From contig SCQL01000028.1 of NCBI GenBank assembly GCA_004299235.1, positions 62,001-126,000 on the forward strand: a stretch of 64,000 nt of DNA, written 5' to 3'. Below are positions 14,539-23,226 of this stretch, piece by piece. Origin of the DNA: a bacterium (GTDB lineage: Bacteria > Chloroflexota > Dormibacteria > Dormibacterales > Dormibacteraceae). The notes beneath the pieces were generated by a model. It did no database searches, was not told where the DNA came from, and saw nothing but the letters and a program-made list of their open reading frames with translations. Positions within the stretch are counted from its first letter, which is position 1, and every line of letters starts with the position of its first letter. The position numbers and the translations under genes are program-made.

Positions 14539-15318
14539 CTACACCGTTATGCGCTTGAACGACTCCGCGTAGCGGTAGCCGCCCCTCTTCCCCACCTCAC
14601 GGTGCCGCTTGCGCATGAACTTTTCGAAATCCCACTCCTGGCCGGGCTTGGCGACCTGGCTCTTGTGCTTCTTCAGCGCCGCGATCTTGAGCTCGAGCGT
14701 CGCGCTGATGTCGACGAGGTGATCGCCTGACGTCCAGTAAGGGATCCAGACCTCCTTCACCTCGTGGGGCTGGAGGCCCTCCTTCAGCAGGCCGCGGAAG
14801 GCTCGGGGGTTACGGGAGTCCGGGTAGACCGCCGCCAGGGTCGCCTCCCCCACGGCCAGATGGTCCGGGTGAGAGCCGCCCATCGGCGCGTCGAGAACCC
14901 GGCCGGGAGTGTGGGTGATGACGAGCTCCGGCCGGTGCTTGCGGATCATGCGCACGATGTCCTGACGCAGCTTGAGGTCCGGCGCCACGTGACCGTCCTT
15001 GTAACCGAGAAACTCAACCTTCTTGACGCCGAGCACGCGAGCTGCCGCCTTCTGCTCTTTCTCGCGGATCGAAGTCAGCTCGGAGTCCTTCTGCTTCGGA
15101 TCCTCGCCGCCCTGCGAACCGTCGGTGACGATCACGTAGGTGACCTGCGCGCCGTCCTTGGCCAGCTTGGCGATCGATCCGCCCGCGCCGAAATCCGGAT
15201 CGTCGGGGTGTGCCGACACGACCAGCACCCGCTCGAACTTCGGTGTCTGGGAGTTGGACCTGGAGCCGGCCGCACCCCGGGTGCTCGCCGATTTCTTCGT
15301 CGATTTCTTCGTTGCCAC
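14539..15318 (-). CDS. PIG-L/LmbE family deacetylase
   Basis: Zinc-dependent N-acetylglucosamine-type deacetylase, 259 residues. The metal site motifs are AHPDDPDFGAGG near residue 38 and GGSHPDHLAVGE. The family acts on N-acetylglucosaminyl-inositol or phospholipid, bacillithiol or mycothiol precursors, lincomycin intermediates and similar amides. The first 28 residues are a Lys/Ser/Thr-rich low-complexity tail (ATKKSTKKSASTRG) of unknown role. The GTG at 15318 is chosen because a TATCGT box ends seven bases upstream; a TTG two codons earlier is possible. No mycothiol genes nearby, so the substrate is unassigned. Confidence 0.88.
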   Translation of the reverse strand: MATKKSTKKSASTRGAAGSRSNSQTPKFERVLVVSAHPDDPDFGAGGSIAKLAKDGAQVTYVIVTDGSQGGEDPKQKDSELTSIREKEQKAAARVLGVKKVEFLGYKDGHVAPDLKLRQDIVRMIRKHRPELVITHTPGRVLDAPMGGSHPDHLAVGEATLAAVYPDSRNPRAFRGLLKEGLQPHEVKEVWIPYWTSGDHLVDISATLELKIAALKKHKSQVAKPGQEWDFEKFMRKRHREVGKRGGYRYAESFKRITV

Positions 15319-15325
15319 GACCAAG

Positions 15326-15331
15326 ACGATA
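15326..15331 (-). promoter_or_regulatory. Candidate leaderless -10 box for the LmbE-family gene
   Basis: TATCGT on the minus strand, seven bases before the GTG at 15318, with no ribosome binding site in the spacer. Confidence 0.4.
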
Positions 15332-15351
15332 CGGGATGCAGGGCGCCGCGT

Positions 15352-17214
15352 TCAGCGTCGCGGCTTCGCCGGGGCTCCCAATGACGCGAGCGGGATCGCA
15401 GCCTGGATCGGCTTCCACAGCGCCTCGAGCTGCTCCGCCGTGAGGCGCGACCGCGACGCGATGACCCGGCCGCCGAACGCCGCGGTCTTCACCGCCGCCC
15501 AGCCTCCGCTGCCGGCCAGGCGCATGGGAACAGTCACCACCGCGGCCTGAGCCGCCGCCTCTTCCGCTTGCCTCGCGCTCCCATCCGCGATCGCTTTGGA
15601 CAGGGCGTTGGCGACGTCGTCGTCGACCTGCCAGGGCTGCGCCAGCACGGCGCACTGGCTCGCGCCCAGCCTGCCGACGGCGGTGACGTATCGCGACACC
15701 ATGGCCCCCAGCGCCCTTGGGTTGGAGACCGGGACGGCCGATGCGAACGGTGCGTACGACGCCGCGAACTTGATCGCGGTGAGTTGATGCCGGCGGACCA
15801 GCGCAGACACCGCGTGCCACGCCGCCACGGCCTCATCGTCCGTGCACCCGCCAAAGAATTCGATGAGCGCCGTGCCCGCATTGACGAGCGGCGCCACCGC
15901 GCCCTCGTTCGCAACCGGCGCGGCGGCCGCCACCTGCTTCCAATCGCTCTCGCTCAGCGAGGCCAGCTGGCGGGCGAAGCCGCCCGAGTCGAGCCTGACG
16001 ATGGGGAACGACCGCGCGAAAGGTCCGTACATCTCCGTCAAGGGGTCCGGGCTCATGCCGTCATGCGTCTCCACGGCGTGGCCGGCGCGCTCGACGGCGG
16101 CAAAGGCCCGGCATCGCTCGAACATGTCCAGCTCCCGGGTGCCCGTGATGGCCGCCAAGATCGATCTCACGAGGCCGGCCGGCTCGGCGCTGCCCTCCCG
16201 CGTGACGCTCGCCACCAGCTTCCGGCGGTCCAGCACGCGCAGCCATTGGATCGGCGTGAGCTCCGCCACCGCCTTGATGAAAGTCGCCACCTCGGCGGAG
16301 TTGGGCCCGTAGGGCACCTGCGCCCTGGCCGGCGGCGGGACGGGTGCGCCCACCGAACTCCGGGACGGCTTGATGGTCTTGATGGCGCTCGTGACCGCGG
16401 TCCGCACCCGGGTCCCGGCCGTCACCTGGGCTTCTCCTTGCAGCGACGCGAACGGGATGGTTGCCTCGAGCGGCGCCCACAGCTCGGTGACCTGCTCTTT
16501 CGACAGGTCGGCCAGGCAGGCGAGCACACGCCCGCCGTGCACCGCAGTCCTCACCGCCGCCCACCCCGAGTCACCGCTGAGATGGACTGGGAGCACAGTC
16601 AGGGCCGCCATCGCGACCGCCTCTTCGCTCTTGACGTGGCGGTTCCTGGCCACGGCATGCAGCAGAGCGCGTGAGACCGCGGGCTCGAGGCGCCAGCGGC
16701 GAGCCAGGCCCTCGCAGTCAACCGCCGGCAGCGCCGCCAGCGCCACCAGGAACCGCCGGGTCACCGGGTCCAGGACATCCGACCCGGACGCAGGGATCAG
16801 GGTCGCGAACGGGGCGTAATGGGCGGCGAACTTCAGGGCGGGCAGATGCTGCCGCGTCACCAGCGCCGACATCGCCTGCCAGGCGGCCACCTGTTTCTCC
16901 TCGCTCTTCTTCGCCAGGGTGTCGAACAGCGCCTCTCCGGCCCGGGCCATGGTTTCAGACATGCGCCCGTCGCTGCTGCGGATCGCGGACTGGATCGAGG
17001 CCGCCGACTCCACCGCCTCCTCCCCGGTGCCCTCCTTGGTCACCGATGCGACCAGGCGCCGGGCCGCCAGGACCTGCCTCCACTGCCAGGGCGTGAGCTG
17101 GGCCGCGGAGTTGATGAACGCCTCCACCTCGGCCGTATTGGGTCCGAACCGGCGCGAGGCGTCGTCGTTGGCTCGCTGGATACGCCCTAAAAGACCATGA
17201 GGGGCCGGGGGCAC
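15352..17214 (-). CDS. Tandemly duplicated protein of unknown function
   Basis: I do not recognise this family. About 620 residues made of two homologous halves. Each starts with a (F/Y)GPN(T/S)AEV segment followed by LTPxQWxxVLxxR(R/K)LVASVT, carries a HLPALKFAAHYAPFA or QLTAIKFAASYAPFA segment, and ends SGWAAV(R/K)TAxxGGRV, then a LTAEQLEALWKPIQAAIPLASL-like tail; the second half contains an extra inserted unit, giving a third PFAxxxP repeat. Mostly helical, no signal peptide or membrane helix, no catalytic motif. The GTG at 17214 is my choice; upstream sequence would shadow pyk. It follows pyk by 38 bases and may be read from the cysS-pyk unit. Confidence 0.7.
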   Translation of the reverse strand: MPPAPHGLLGRIQRANDDASRRFGPNTAEVEAFINSAAQLTPWQWRQVLAARRLVASVTKEGTGEEAVESAASIQSAIRSSDGRMSETMARAGEALFDTLAKKSEEKQVAAWQAMSALVTRQHLPALKFAAHYAPFATLIPASGSDVLDPVTRRFLVALAALPAVDCEGLARRWRLEPAVSRALLHAVARNRHVKSEEAVAMAALTVLPVHLSGDSGWAAVRTAVHGGRVLACLADLSKEQVTELWAPLEATIPFASLQGEAQVTAGTRVRTAVTSAIKTIKPSRSSVGAPVPPPARAQVPYGPNSAEVATFIKAVAELTPIQWLRVLDRRKLVASVTREGSAEPAGLVRSILAAITGTRELDMFERCRAFAAVERAGHAVETHDGMSPDPLTEMYGPFARSFPIVRLDSGGFARQLASLSESDWKQVAAAAPVANEGAVAPLVNAGTALIEFFGGCTDDEAVAAWHAVSALVRRHQLTAIKFAASYAPFASAVPVSNPRALGAMVSRYVTAVGRLGASQCAVLAQPWQVDDDVANALSKAIADGSARQAEEAAAQAAVVTVPMRLAGSGGWAAVKTAAFGGRVIASRSRLTAEQLEALWKPIQAAIPLASLGAPAKPRR

Positions 17215-17252
17215 AGCACAATTTTGGCCGGGTTTTGGCCGATCAGGCCCCC

Positions 17253-18689
17253 CTAAACGGTTTCGACCTTGAGCAGGTTGGTCTGGCCCGTCCGGCCCAC
17301 CGGCACCCCGGCGACCACCACCACCCGATCTCCTGCTCTGACCAGGCCGCTCAGCCGGGCGGCCTCGGTGGCGTTGGCGACCATCTGGTCGGTGTCCCGC
17401 CCGGGACTGACCAGCAGCGGGATCACGCCCGAATACAGAGCCGTCCGGCGAAGCACCTGGGGGTGCGGGCTGGCGGCGATCACCGGCACCCTGGGGTGGG
17501 CCTTGCTGCACCGGAGCGCGGTCGTGCCGGACTCGGTGAAGGCGATGATCGCCCGGGCGCCGATTTCGTCGGCGCTGGTCGCCGCGGCGTGCGCGATGGC
17601 GCTTCCCACCTCACCAGGCTCGCGCCAGATCTGGCGCTCGCGCTCGAAGGCCGGATGCCTCTGGGCGGACATGCAGATCCGCGCCATCGCGCGCACGGAC
17701 TCGACCGGGTGGGCGCCGACCGAGGTCTCCTGCGACAGCATCACGGCGTCCGTGCCGTCCCAGATGGCGTTGGCCACGTCGGACGCCTCCGCCCGGGTCG
17801 GGCGGTTGGCGGTGACCATGGACTCCAGCATCTCGGTCGCCGTGATGACGGGGACGCCCGCGCGGTTGGCCCGATCGATCACGTCCTTCTGCACCGCCGG
17901 CAGCTCGCCCAGCTTCAACTCCACGCCCAGGTCGCCCCGCGCGACCATCACGGCGTCCGCCACCTCGAGGATCTTGCTCAGCTGGCGGATCGCTTCCAGC
18001 TTCTCCAGCTTGGCGATCACCGGCGCGCTGCAGCCCAGCCCGCCGAGCGCGTCCTGGCACGCGTGAACGTCCTCCGCGCGGCGCACGAACGAGAGGGCCA
18101 CGTAGTCCACGCCGAGCTCGACCGCCAGCTTGAGGTCGTCGAGGTCCTTGTCGGTGAGGGCGGGCAGAGGCAGGGGACGGCCGGGCACGCTGATCCCCTT
18201 GCGCTCGCCGAGCAGCCCTCCCCGGGTCACCGAGCAAACGGCCCGCCCGTCGCCGACGCTTCGCACCGAAAGCTCGATGCGGCCGTCGTCCAGCAGCACG
18301 CGGTCGCCCACCCGGAGGGCTTCGACCAGCTCCGGGTGACTAACCTCGATCTCGTTCTCGGCTCGGACGTGAGCCCCGTGCTCTCCAGGCGAGGTATGGG
18401 GCGTGCTGGTGAGGACGGCGAGCCTGCCGCGCACCAGGCGCTGGAAGGCGGATTCAAGCGGACCGGTGCGGATCTTCGGCCCCTGCAGGTCGCCCATCAG
18501 CGCGATCGGGCGGCCGACCGACTCGGCGGCCTCGCGCACCGCGGCGGCAGCCTGGCGGTGAGTGTCGGGCTCGCCGTGCGAGAAGTTCAGGCGAGCGACG
18601 TCCATTCCCGCCTGGACCATCGCACGCAGCACCGCGGGCGAAGCGCTGGAGGGTCCGAGGGTGCAGACGATTCGCGTGCGCCGGATCAC
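17253..18689 (-). CDS. pyk: Pyruvate kinase
   Basis: Converts phosphoenolpyruvate and ADP to pyruvate and ATP in glycolysis. 478 residues, standard bacterial length without the extra C-terminal PEP-utiliser domain. Seen: N-terminal RRTRIVCTLGPSSASP, NFSHGEPDTHR, metal site MVARGDLGVEL, catalytic-loop segment ATEMLESMVTANRPTRAE and C-terminal allosteric domain. The GTG start at 18689 overlaps the stop of the NYN gene by four bases (GTGA), so translation is coupled. Identity certain. Confidence 0.97.
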   Translation of the reverse strand: MIRRTRIVCTLGPSSASPAVLRAMVQAGMDVARLNFSHGEPDTHRQAAAAVREAAESVGRPIALMGDLQGPKIRTGPLESAFQRLVRGRLAVLTSTPHTSPGEHGAHVRAENEIEVSHPELVEALRVGDRVLLDDGRIELSVRSVGDGRAVCSVTRGGLLGERKGISVPGRPLPLPALTDKDLDDLKLAVELGVDYVALSFVRRAEDVHACQDALGGLGCSAPVIAKLEKLEAIRQLSKILEVADAVMVARGDLGVELKLGELPAVQKDVIDRANRAGVPVITATEMLESMVTANRPTRAEASDVANAIWDGTDAVMLSQETSVGAHPVESVRAMARICMSAQRHPAFERERQIWREPGEVGSAIAHAAATSADEIGARAIIAFTESGTTALRCSKAHPRVPVIAASPHPQVLRRTALYSGVIPLLVSPGRDTDQMVANATEAARLSGLVRAGDRVVVVAGVPVGRTGQTNLLKVETV

Positions 18690-19117
18690 TGGTATCTCTG
18701 GACGCGGCGCGTGAGCTCTGCCTCCGCGTCGAGGACGCGTCGCTCGAGCTCGAGGGCGCTGATCACCGCGCCGCCCATGCCGCGCACCAGGTCGCCCTGG
18801 AAGCGGTCGGAGGTGGCGACCGTGATCACGTCGCCGGTATTGCTCGCCTCATACGCGATGCGCTCGATCGCGTGGTCGGCGGAGTGACCCTTGCGCGTGA
18901 ACCGCACGCGCACGCCTTCGACCATCTCCTCGGAATTGGCCCCCGCCTGGTTGGAGTCGAAGACCACGGTCACGTCGGCGCCGGCCACCATCCCGAACAC
19001 CGACAGCCGCTCGACGAGCCGGTCACGCGCCGCCTCGAGCGACGCGTCACGGAGCAGGCGCTTGAGCGCCGGCCAGGCGTGGATGATGTTGTAACCGTCG
19101 ACGACCAAGCGCTCCAC
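18686..19117 (-). CDS. NYN domain (YacP/Rae1-like) RNase-type protein
   Basis: 143 residues matching the YacP-type NYN domain, a PIN-like nuclease fold; Bacillus Rae1/YacP cleaves mRNA in the ribosomal A site. Acidic residues expected of the active site are in VVDGYNIIHAW, TVVFDSNQAG and VATSDRFQGDLV. The GTG at 19117 is two bases after the M50 protease stop and gives the typical VERLVVDGYNII start. It ends inside the pyk start codon. In Bacillus yacP lies near rlmB and cysS; here it lies in the same short operon with both, which supports the assignment. Confidence 0.88.
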   Translation of the reverse strand: MERLVVDGYNIIHAWPALKRLLRDASLEAARDRLVERLSVFGMVAGADVTVVFDSNQAGANSEEMVEGVRVRFTRKGHSADHAIERIAYEASNTGDVITVATSDRFQGDLVRGMGGAVISALELERRVLDAEAELTRRVQRYQ

Positions 19118-19119
19118 GG

Positions 19120-20415
19120 CTAGTGCAAGCGCATGTGGAACTGGCCGTAGTAGATCAGCGCGGGATCGATGCCGACGGTCGTCGTGATCTGGAACACCGA
19201 TTGGAAGAAGCCGTCGCGGATGGGCGCCACGTACCACAGGACGACGAAGACGGCGATGATCGCCGTCTGGCCGAACCGGGCGGCGAGGTCCTGGATGGAG
19301 TGGGGCAGCCACGGGCGCAGGATCCCGAAGCCGTCTAGGCCGGGTACCGGCACCAGGTTCAGCAGCAGCGCGATGGCTTCGATGAAGCCGAGGAACGCGA
19401 GCGCTTCGAAAAATGCGAGGTTGGTGCCGGTGATCCACGCGTCGTGGCCGGGGACCATGAACGGGGCGGCGACGAGCAGGCCGCACAGCAGCGTGCCCGC
19501 CGGGCCGGCGACGGAGACCGCCGAGTCCCACCCGCGGCTTCGCAGCGCCGAATGGTTGATGTAGACCGCGCCGCCCGGCAGCCCGATGCCACCCAGCAGG
19601 AGGAACGCGATGGGCAGGATCAGGCTCAAAAGGACGTTGGTGTAACGCAGCGGGTCCAGGGTCAGGTAGCCGGACGCCGCCACTCCACGGTCGCCGCCCA
19701 GGTACGCCACCAACGCATGCGCGAACTCGTGGACGCAAACCGAGGTGATCCATCCGGCGGTGACGAAAACGATCGTCAGCGGGCCGGCGAGGCCCGGCAG
19801 GATCCCGAACCAGAGCATGGCCCCCGAGACCGCGGTCCCCCCCACGAGGGCGAGGAACACCGGACTGACGGTCAGCACGCCGCGCAAGGACGGCCACGGC
19901 CTGCGCCGCAGCGCCGCATCCGGCCGGGAGCGGAGCGACTGCGACCGGTCGGACTCTCCGGGCGCGAAGTCGGGCTTGGCCCCCGTCTGCAGGTGGCGGC
20001 GGAGGTCGTAAAGCGTCACCCCCGCTTTCTGCAGCGCGGCCGAGGTCGCCGGCGAATCGCTGTACAGCATCGCCAGTAGGAGATGGATCGAATCGACCTG
20101 ATAGTGGCCGAGCACCTGGGCCTCGCGGTTGGCGTTGACCAGCAGCTGCCGGAGCGGGATCGGCCGCGGGGCGGAACCGTCGGCCGATGGCAGCTGCGCG
20201 CCGATCGCCTCCGGATCGCCGCCCACAGCCTGTATCGCCAGGTCCGCCAGCGTGCCGCGGCTCTGCAGCGTCGCCGCGAGGACGTCGATCGGCTCGGCGT
20301 GAGCGGAGCCGCGCGCGGAGGCGATCGCTCCCCCTCGCTCCAAGATCTCGCGCGCGGCGCGAGTCAGCGGGATGTCGGCGGCAGCAAGCTCCAGCTCCGC
20401 GGTGGCGTCAGGCAT
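19120..20415 (-). CDS. Clp N-domain fused to M50 site-2 protease-like membrane protein
   Basis: 431 residues. Residues about 15-145 hold two Clp-N-like repeats (LTRAAREILERGGAIASARG... and LRQLLVNANREAQVLGHYQVDSIHLLLAML), the helical adaptor/substrate-binding module of ClpA/ClpC. After a charged linker come at least five membrane helices with the zinc site HEFAHALVAYLGG and the second metal motif LVPVPGLDGFG, typical of the compact FpvB/Rv-type M50 family that cuts in or near the membrane. Fusing a Clp-N module to an intramembrane protease is not an arrangement I recognise as common. It lies between rlmB and the NYN gene. Target unknown. Confidence 0.85.
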   Translation of the reverse strand: MPDATAELELAAADIPLTRAAREILERGGAIASARGSAHAEPIDVLAATLQSRGTLADLAIQAVGGDPEAIGAQLPSADGSAPRPIPLRQLLVNANREAQVLGHYQVDSIHLLLAMLYSDSPATSAALQKAGVTLYDLRRHLQTGAKPDFAPGESDRSQSLRSRPDAALRRRPWPSLRGVLTVSPVFLALVGGTAVSGAMLWFGILPGLAGPLTIVFVTAGWITSVCVHEFAHALVAYLGGDRGVAASGYLTLDPLRYTNVLLSLILPIAFLLLGGIGLPGGAVYINHSALRSRGWDSAVSVAGPAGTLLCGLLVAAPFMVPGHDAWITGTNLAFFEALAFLGFIEAIALLLNLVPVPGLDGFGILRPWLPHSIQDLAARFGQTAIIAVFVVLWYVAPIRDGFFQSVFQITTTVGIDPALIYYGQFHMRLH

Positions 20416-20426
20416 CGACGATCAGT

Positions 20427-21215
20427 TTAGGAACGCTTGCCGGTGGAACCCGAACGCTGCCTCATCACCTCGTACAGCAACGCAGCCGCGGCGGCGGACG
20501 CGTTGAGGCTCGCGATGTGTCCCCTGACGGGCAGCCGGACCCGTGCGTCGCACCTCTCTTTGACCAGGCGGTGAACGCCCTCACCTTCGCTTCCGACCAC
20601 CAGGCACACGTTCTGCGTCAGGTCGAAATCCCAGGCCGGCAACTCGCCGCGCGGATCGAGCGCCACGCACCAGACGCCGGCACGCTTGACCTCGGCGATG
20701 GCGGAGGGCATGCCCGAGACCTTGGCGATGCGGAGCAGCTCGCTCGCGCCGGAGCTGGCTTTGACCGCGGCCGGCGACAGCGGCGCGCTGCGGTGCTCTG
20801 GGAGGATGGCGCCGTCACAGCCCGCCACCTCCGCGCTGCGCAGGATCGCGCCGAGGTTCTGCGGATCCATGATCGAATCCAGGGCCACGAGCAGCCCTGG
20901 GCCGGTGGCGAGGAGCTCCTTCAAGGTCCAGTCGCGTCGCGGCTTCAACTCCGCGGCCACACCCTGGTGCACTCCGTGGGCCATCGCGTCCAGCTTCTCG
21001 GGCGGCACGACCTCGATCCGCGCGAGGCGCGCCAGCTCCTCCAGTCGAGGATCGTGGCCGAGGCCCGACGCCTGGTAGACCTTCACGACCCGGCCCCCAC
21101 GCGCCGCCTCGAGCACCGCGTTGCGTCCGTGGATGAGGGCCGCGGCGGTCTCGACGGCTCGCCCCGGGGAGCGCCGCCCTGAACCCGGAGAGCGCCCCGG
21201 CCGTACGTTGCTCAC
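20427..21215 (-). CDS. rlmB: 23S rRNA (guanosine-2'-O-)-methyltransferase, RlmB/TrmH family
   Basis: SpoU-type knotted methyltransferase, 262 residues, using SAM to methylate ribose in rRNA (RlmB: G2251 in E. coli numbering). Substrate-binding N-domain from LIHGRNAVLEAAR, then the knot motifs MDPQNLGAILRSAEVAGCD, LVVGSEGEGVHRLV and IASLNASAAAAALLYEV. The first 22 residues are a basic disordered tail. The GTG start overlaps the cysS stop by four bases, an arrangement common for cysS-rlmB pairs. Confidence 0.92.
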   Translation of the reverse strand: MSNVRPGRSPGSGRRSPGRAVETAAALIHGRNAVLEAARGGRVVKVYQASGLGHDPRLEELARLARIEVVPPEKLDAMAHGVHQGVAAELKPRRDWTLKELLATGPGLLVALDSIMDPQNLGAILRSAEVAGCDGAILPEHRSAPLSPAAVKASSGASELLRIAKVSGMPSAIAEVKRAGVWCVALDPRGELPAWDFDLTQNVCLVVGSEGEGVHRLVKERCDARVRLPVRGHIASLNASAAAAALLYEVMRQRSGSTGKRS

Positions 21216-22663
21216 TGGGCCCCCGGCTGGAGCCGGCGCCAGCGCAGCCCGTCCTTGGAGTCCTCCAGCGCGATGCCGCGCCGGCGGAGCTCGTCTCGGA
21301 TCTGGTCGGCCCGCGCGAAGTCGCGAGCCTGGCGCGCCGCCTCGCGTTCGGCGATCAGGCGCTCGACCTCCGCCGCGAGCCCCGGCTCCCGGACGCCCAG
21401 CACGTCGAGGTGCGCGTCGACGTCCTCGATGAGCGAGAGCAGCGCGTCGCGGCCTCGTTCGCCGACACGGCCGCCATCCAGCGCGGTGTTGGCTTCGCGG
21501 ATGAGCTCGAAGACCAGGCCCATACCCTGCGGCAGGTTGAGATCGTCGTCCAGCGCCTCGCGATAGCCGGCGCGCACCTCGTCGATCCGGCGCGGAAATT
21601 CAGCGTCATCGCTGCCGCCGGGGCTGGTCCGCTTCACCCGGTCCGCGAACTCGCGCAGGCGGCGCACCTGCTCGGCCGCCGCATGCAGCGCCTCGGAGCT
21701 CAGGCGAATCCGAGAGCGGTAGTGCGCGTTGGCGATGAGAAAGTAGCGGACCGCGAGCGGGTCGTGCCCGGCATCGACCAGGTCGCGCAGCGTCGTGAAC
21801 CCACCGGCGCTCTTCGACATCTTCTCGCCGGTCGTGTCCGCCAGGTGCTCCGAATGCAGCCACACGCGCGCCAAGCTCGTGTGGTTGGCGGTCTCCGACT
21901 GGGCGATCTCGTTCTCGTGGTGCGGGAACATCAGGTCGACGCCGCCGGCGTGGATGTCAAACGTGGCTCCAAGGTAGCGCTTGCTCATGGCCGAGCACTC
22001 GATGTGCCATCCGGGGCGGCCCCGGCCGAAGGGCGCATCCCAGGCCGCTCCCAGCTTTTCGTCACCCGGCTGCGCCTTCTTCCACAGCGCGAAGTCGAAA
22101 ACCGACTCCTTGTCGTACTTGTCTTGCTTGATGCGGGGAGACGTCCCCCCCTGCTGCGACCGCACGCCGGCCTTCAGCCCGCCGCGATCGAGGTGCGACA
22201 GCGCGCCGTACGCCGGAAAGCTCGCGATTCGGAAGTAGACGTCGCCGTCGGCGACATACGCACGCTCGTCCTCGAGCAGGTCCGTGATCATCGCGACCAT
22301 CTCGGGGATGTGCTCGGTCGCCTTCGGATGGTCCTCCGCCGGCTGCGCGTGCAACGCCGCCATGTCCTCGAAGAAAGCGGCCACGTACGGCTTGACGTAC
22401 TCGCCGATCGTCGTCCCGGCGTGCATCGCCTGGTCGAGGATCCGGTCGTCGATGTCGGTGAGGTTCATGACGTGATTCACCCGGTACCCGCTCACCTGGA
22501 GGTGGCGCCGCACCAGGTCGTAGAAAAGGAAGGCGCGCAGGTTGCCGACGTGGGCGAAGTTCCACACGGTCGGCCCGCACGTGTACATGCCGGCGCGCCC
22601 GGGTTCGAGCGGCGCAAAGTCGGCCTTCGTCCCGGTGAGCGTGTTGTGGAGCTTGAGGGTCAC
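21212..22663 (-). CDS. cysS: Cysteinyl-tRNA synthetase
   Basis: Class I synthetase charging tRNA-Cys, 483 residues. The HIGH-like motif is in FAHVGNLRAF, KMSKS is in GEKMSKSAGGF, and zinc ligands are present in CGPTVWN, WHIECSAMS and the HHENE segment. It is first in the run cysS-rlmB-M50-NYN-pyk with four-base overlaps or short gaps. The GTG at 22663 is six bases after a TAACCT box, consistent with a leaderless mRNA. Confidence 0.97.
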   Translation of the reverse strand: MTLKLHNTLTGTKADFAPLEPGRAGMYTCGPTVWNFAHVGNLRAFLFYDLVRRHLQVSGYRVNHVMNLTDIDDRILDQAMHAGTTIGEYVKPYVAAFFEDMAALHAQPAEDHPKATEHIPEMVAMITDLLEDERAYVADGDVYFRIASFPAYGALSHLDRGGLKAGVRSQQGGTSPRIKQDKYDKESVFDFALWKKAQPGDEKLGAAWDAPFGRGRPGWHIECSAMSKRYLGATFDIHAGGVDLMFPHHENEIAQSETANHTSLARVWLHSEHLADTTGEKMSKSAGGFTTLRDLVDAGHDPLAVRYFLIANAHYRSRIRLSSEALHAAAEQVRRLREFADRVKRTSPGGSDDAEFPRRIDEVRAGYREALDDDLNLPQGMGLVFELIREANTALDGGRVGERGRDALLSLIEDVDAHLDVLGVREPGLAAEVERLIAEREAARQARDFARADQIRDELRRRGIALEDSKDGLRWRRLQPGAQ

Positions 22664-22669
22664 CGGGGT

Positions 22670-22675
22670 AGGTTA
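22670..22675 (-). promoter_or_regulatory. Candidate leaderless -10 box for cysS
   Basis: TAACCT on the minus strand, six bases from the cysS GTG. It would drive the five- or six-gene cysS-pyk unit. Confidence 0.45.
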
Positions 22676-22730
22676 AGTGACTCACCACCTGTGGCGAGGG
22701 CGGCCAAGGCCGTGGGACGCACAGCCGCGG

Positions 22731-23198
22731 CTATTCGATCAGAGCCGCAGCCATCGCCGCGATGCCCGCCTTCTGACCCAGCGCGCCCAGCCCTTCGGGT
22801 GACGTGGCCTTGACGTTCACGTGGTCGGAGTCGATCTGCAAGCGCCTCGCGAGGTTGTCCCTCATCTCCTGCAGGTGCGGCTGCAACCTCGGCTCCTGGG
22901 CGACCACCGTGCTGTCGACGTTGACGATCCGGTAGCCCGCCGCGCGCACGGCGCCGGCAGCGGTCGACAGCAGGTCGAGGCTGGAAGCCCCCTCAAACCG
23001 CGGATCCTCCGCCGGGAAGAACTTGCCGATGTCACCCAGACCGGCCGCACCGAACAGGGCGTCGATCACCGCATGGGTCAACACGTCGGCGTCCGAATGC
23101 CCGTCGAGCCCGAGCGGATGGTCGATGCGCACCCCGCCGATGATCAGAGCGCGTCCGGCTCGGAGCCGATGAGCGTCGTAGCCCGTCCCCACCCTCAC
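22731..23198 (-). CDS. ispF: 2-C-methyl-D-erythritol 2,4-cyclodiphosphate synthase
   Basis: Fifth step of the MEP isoprenoid route, releasing CMP to form MEcPP. 155 residues, typical. Zinc ligands in GYDAHRL and HSDADVLTHA; IGKFFPAEDPRFEGASS and the C-terminal VNVKATSPEGLGALGQKAGIA are diagnostic. The GTG at 23198 gives the family start MRVGTGYDAHRL; an upstream start would add a 65-residue shadow of ispD. Follows ispD by 28 bases. Confidence 0.95.
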   Translation of the reverse strand: MRVGTGYDAHRLRAGRALIIGGVRIDHPLGLDGHSDADVLTHAVIDALFGAAGLGDIGKFFPAEDPRFEGASSLDLLSTAAGAVRAAGYRIVNVDSTVVAQEPRLQPHLQEMRDNLARRLQIDSDHVNVKATSPEGLGALGQKAGIAAMAAALIE

Positions 23199-23226
23199 GG
23201 CCGGTCGATCGAATTCAAGAGCCCAC

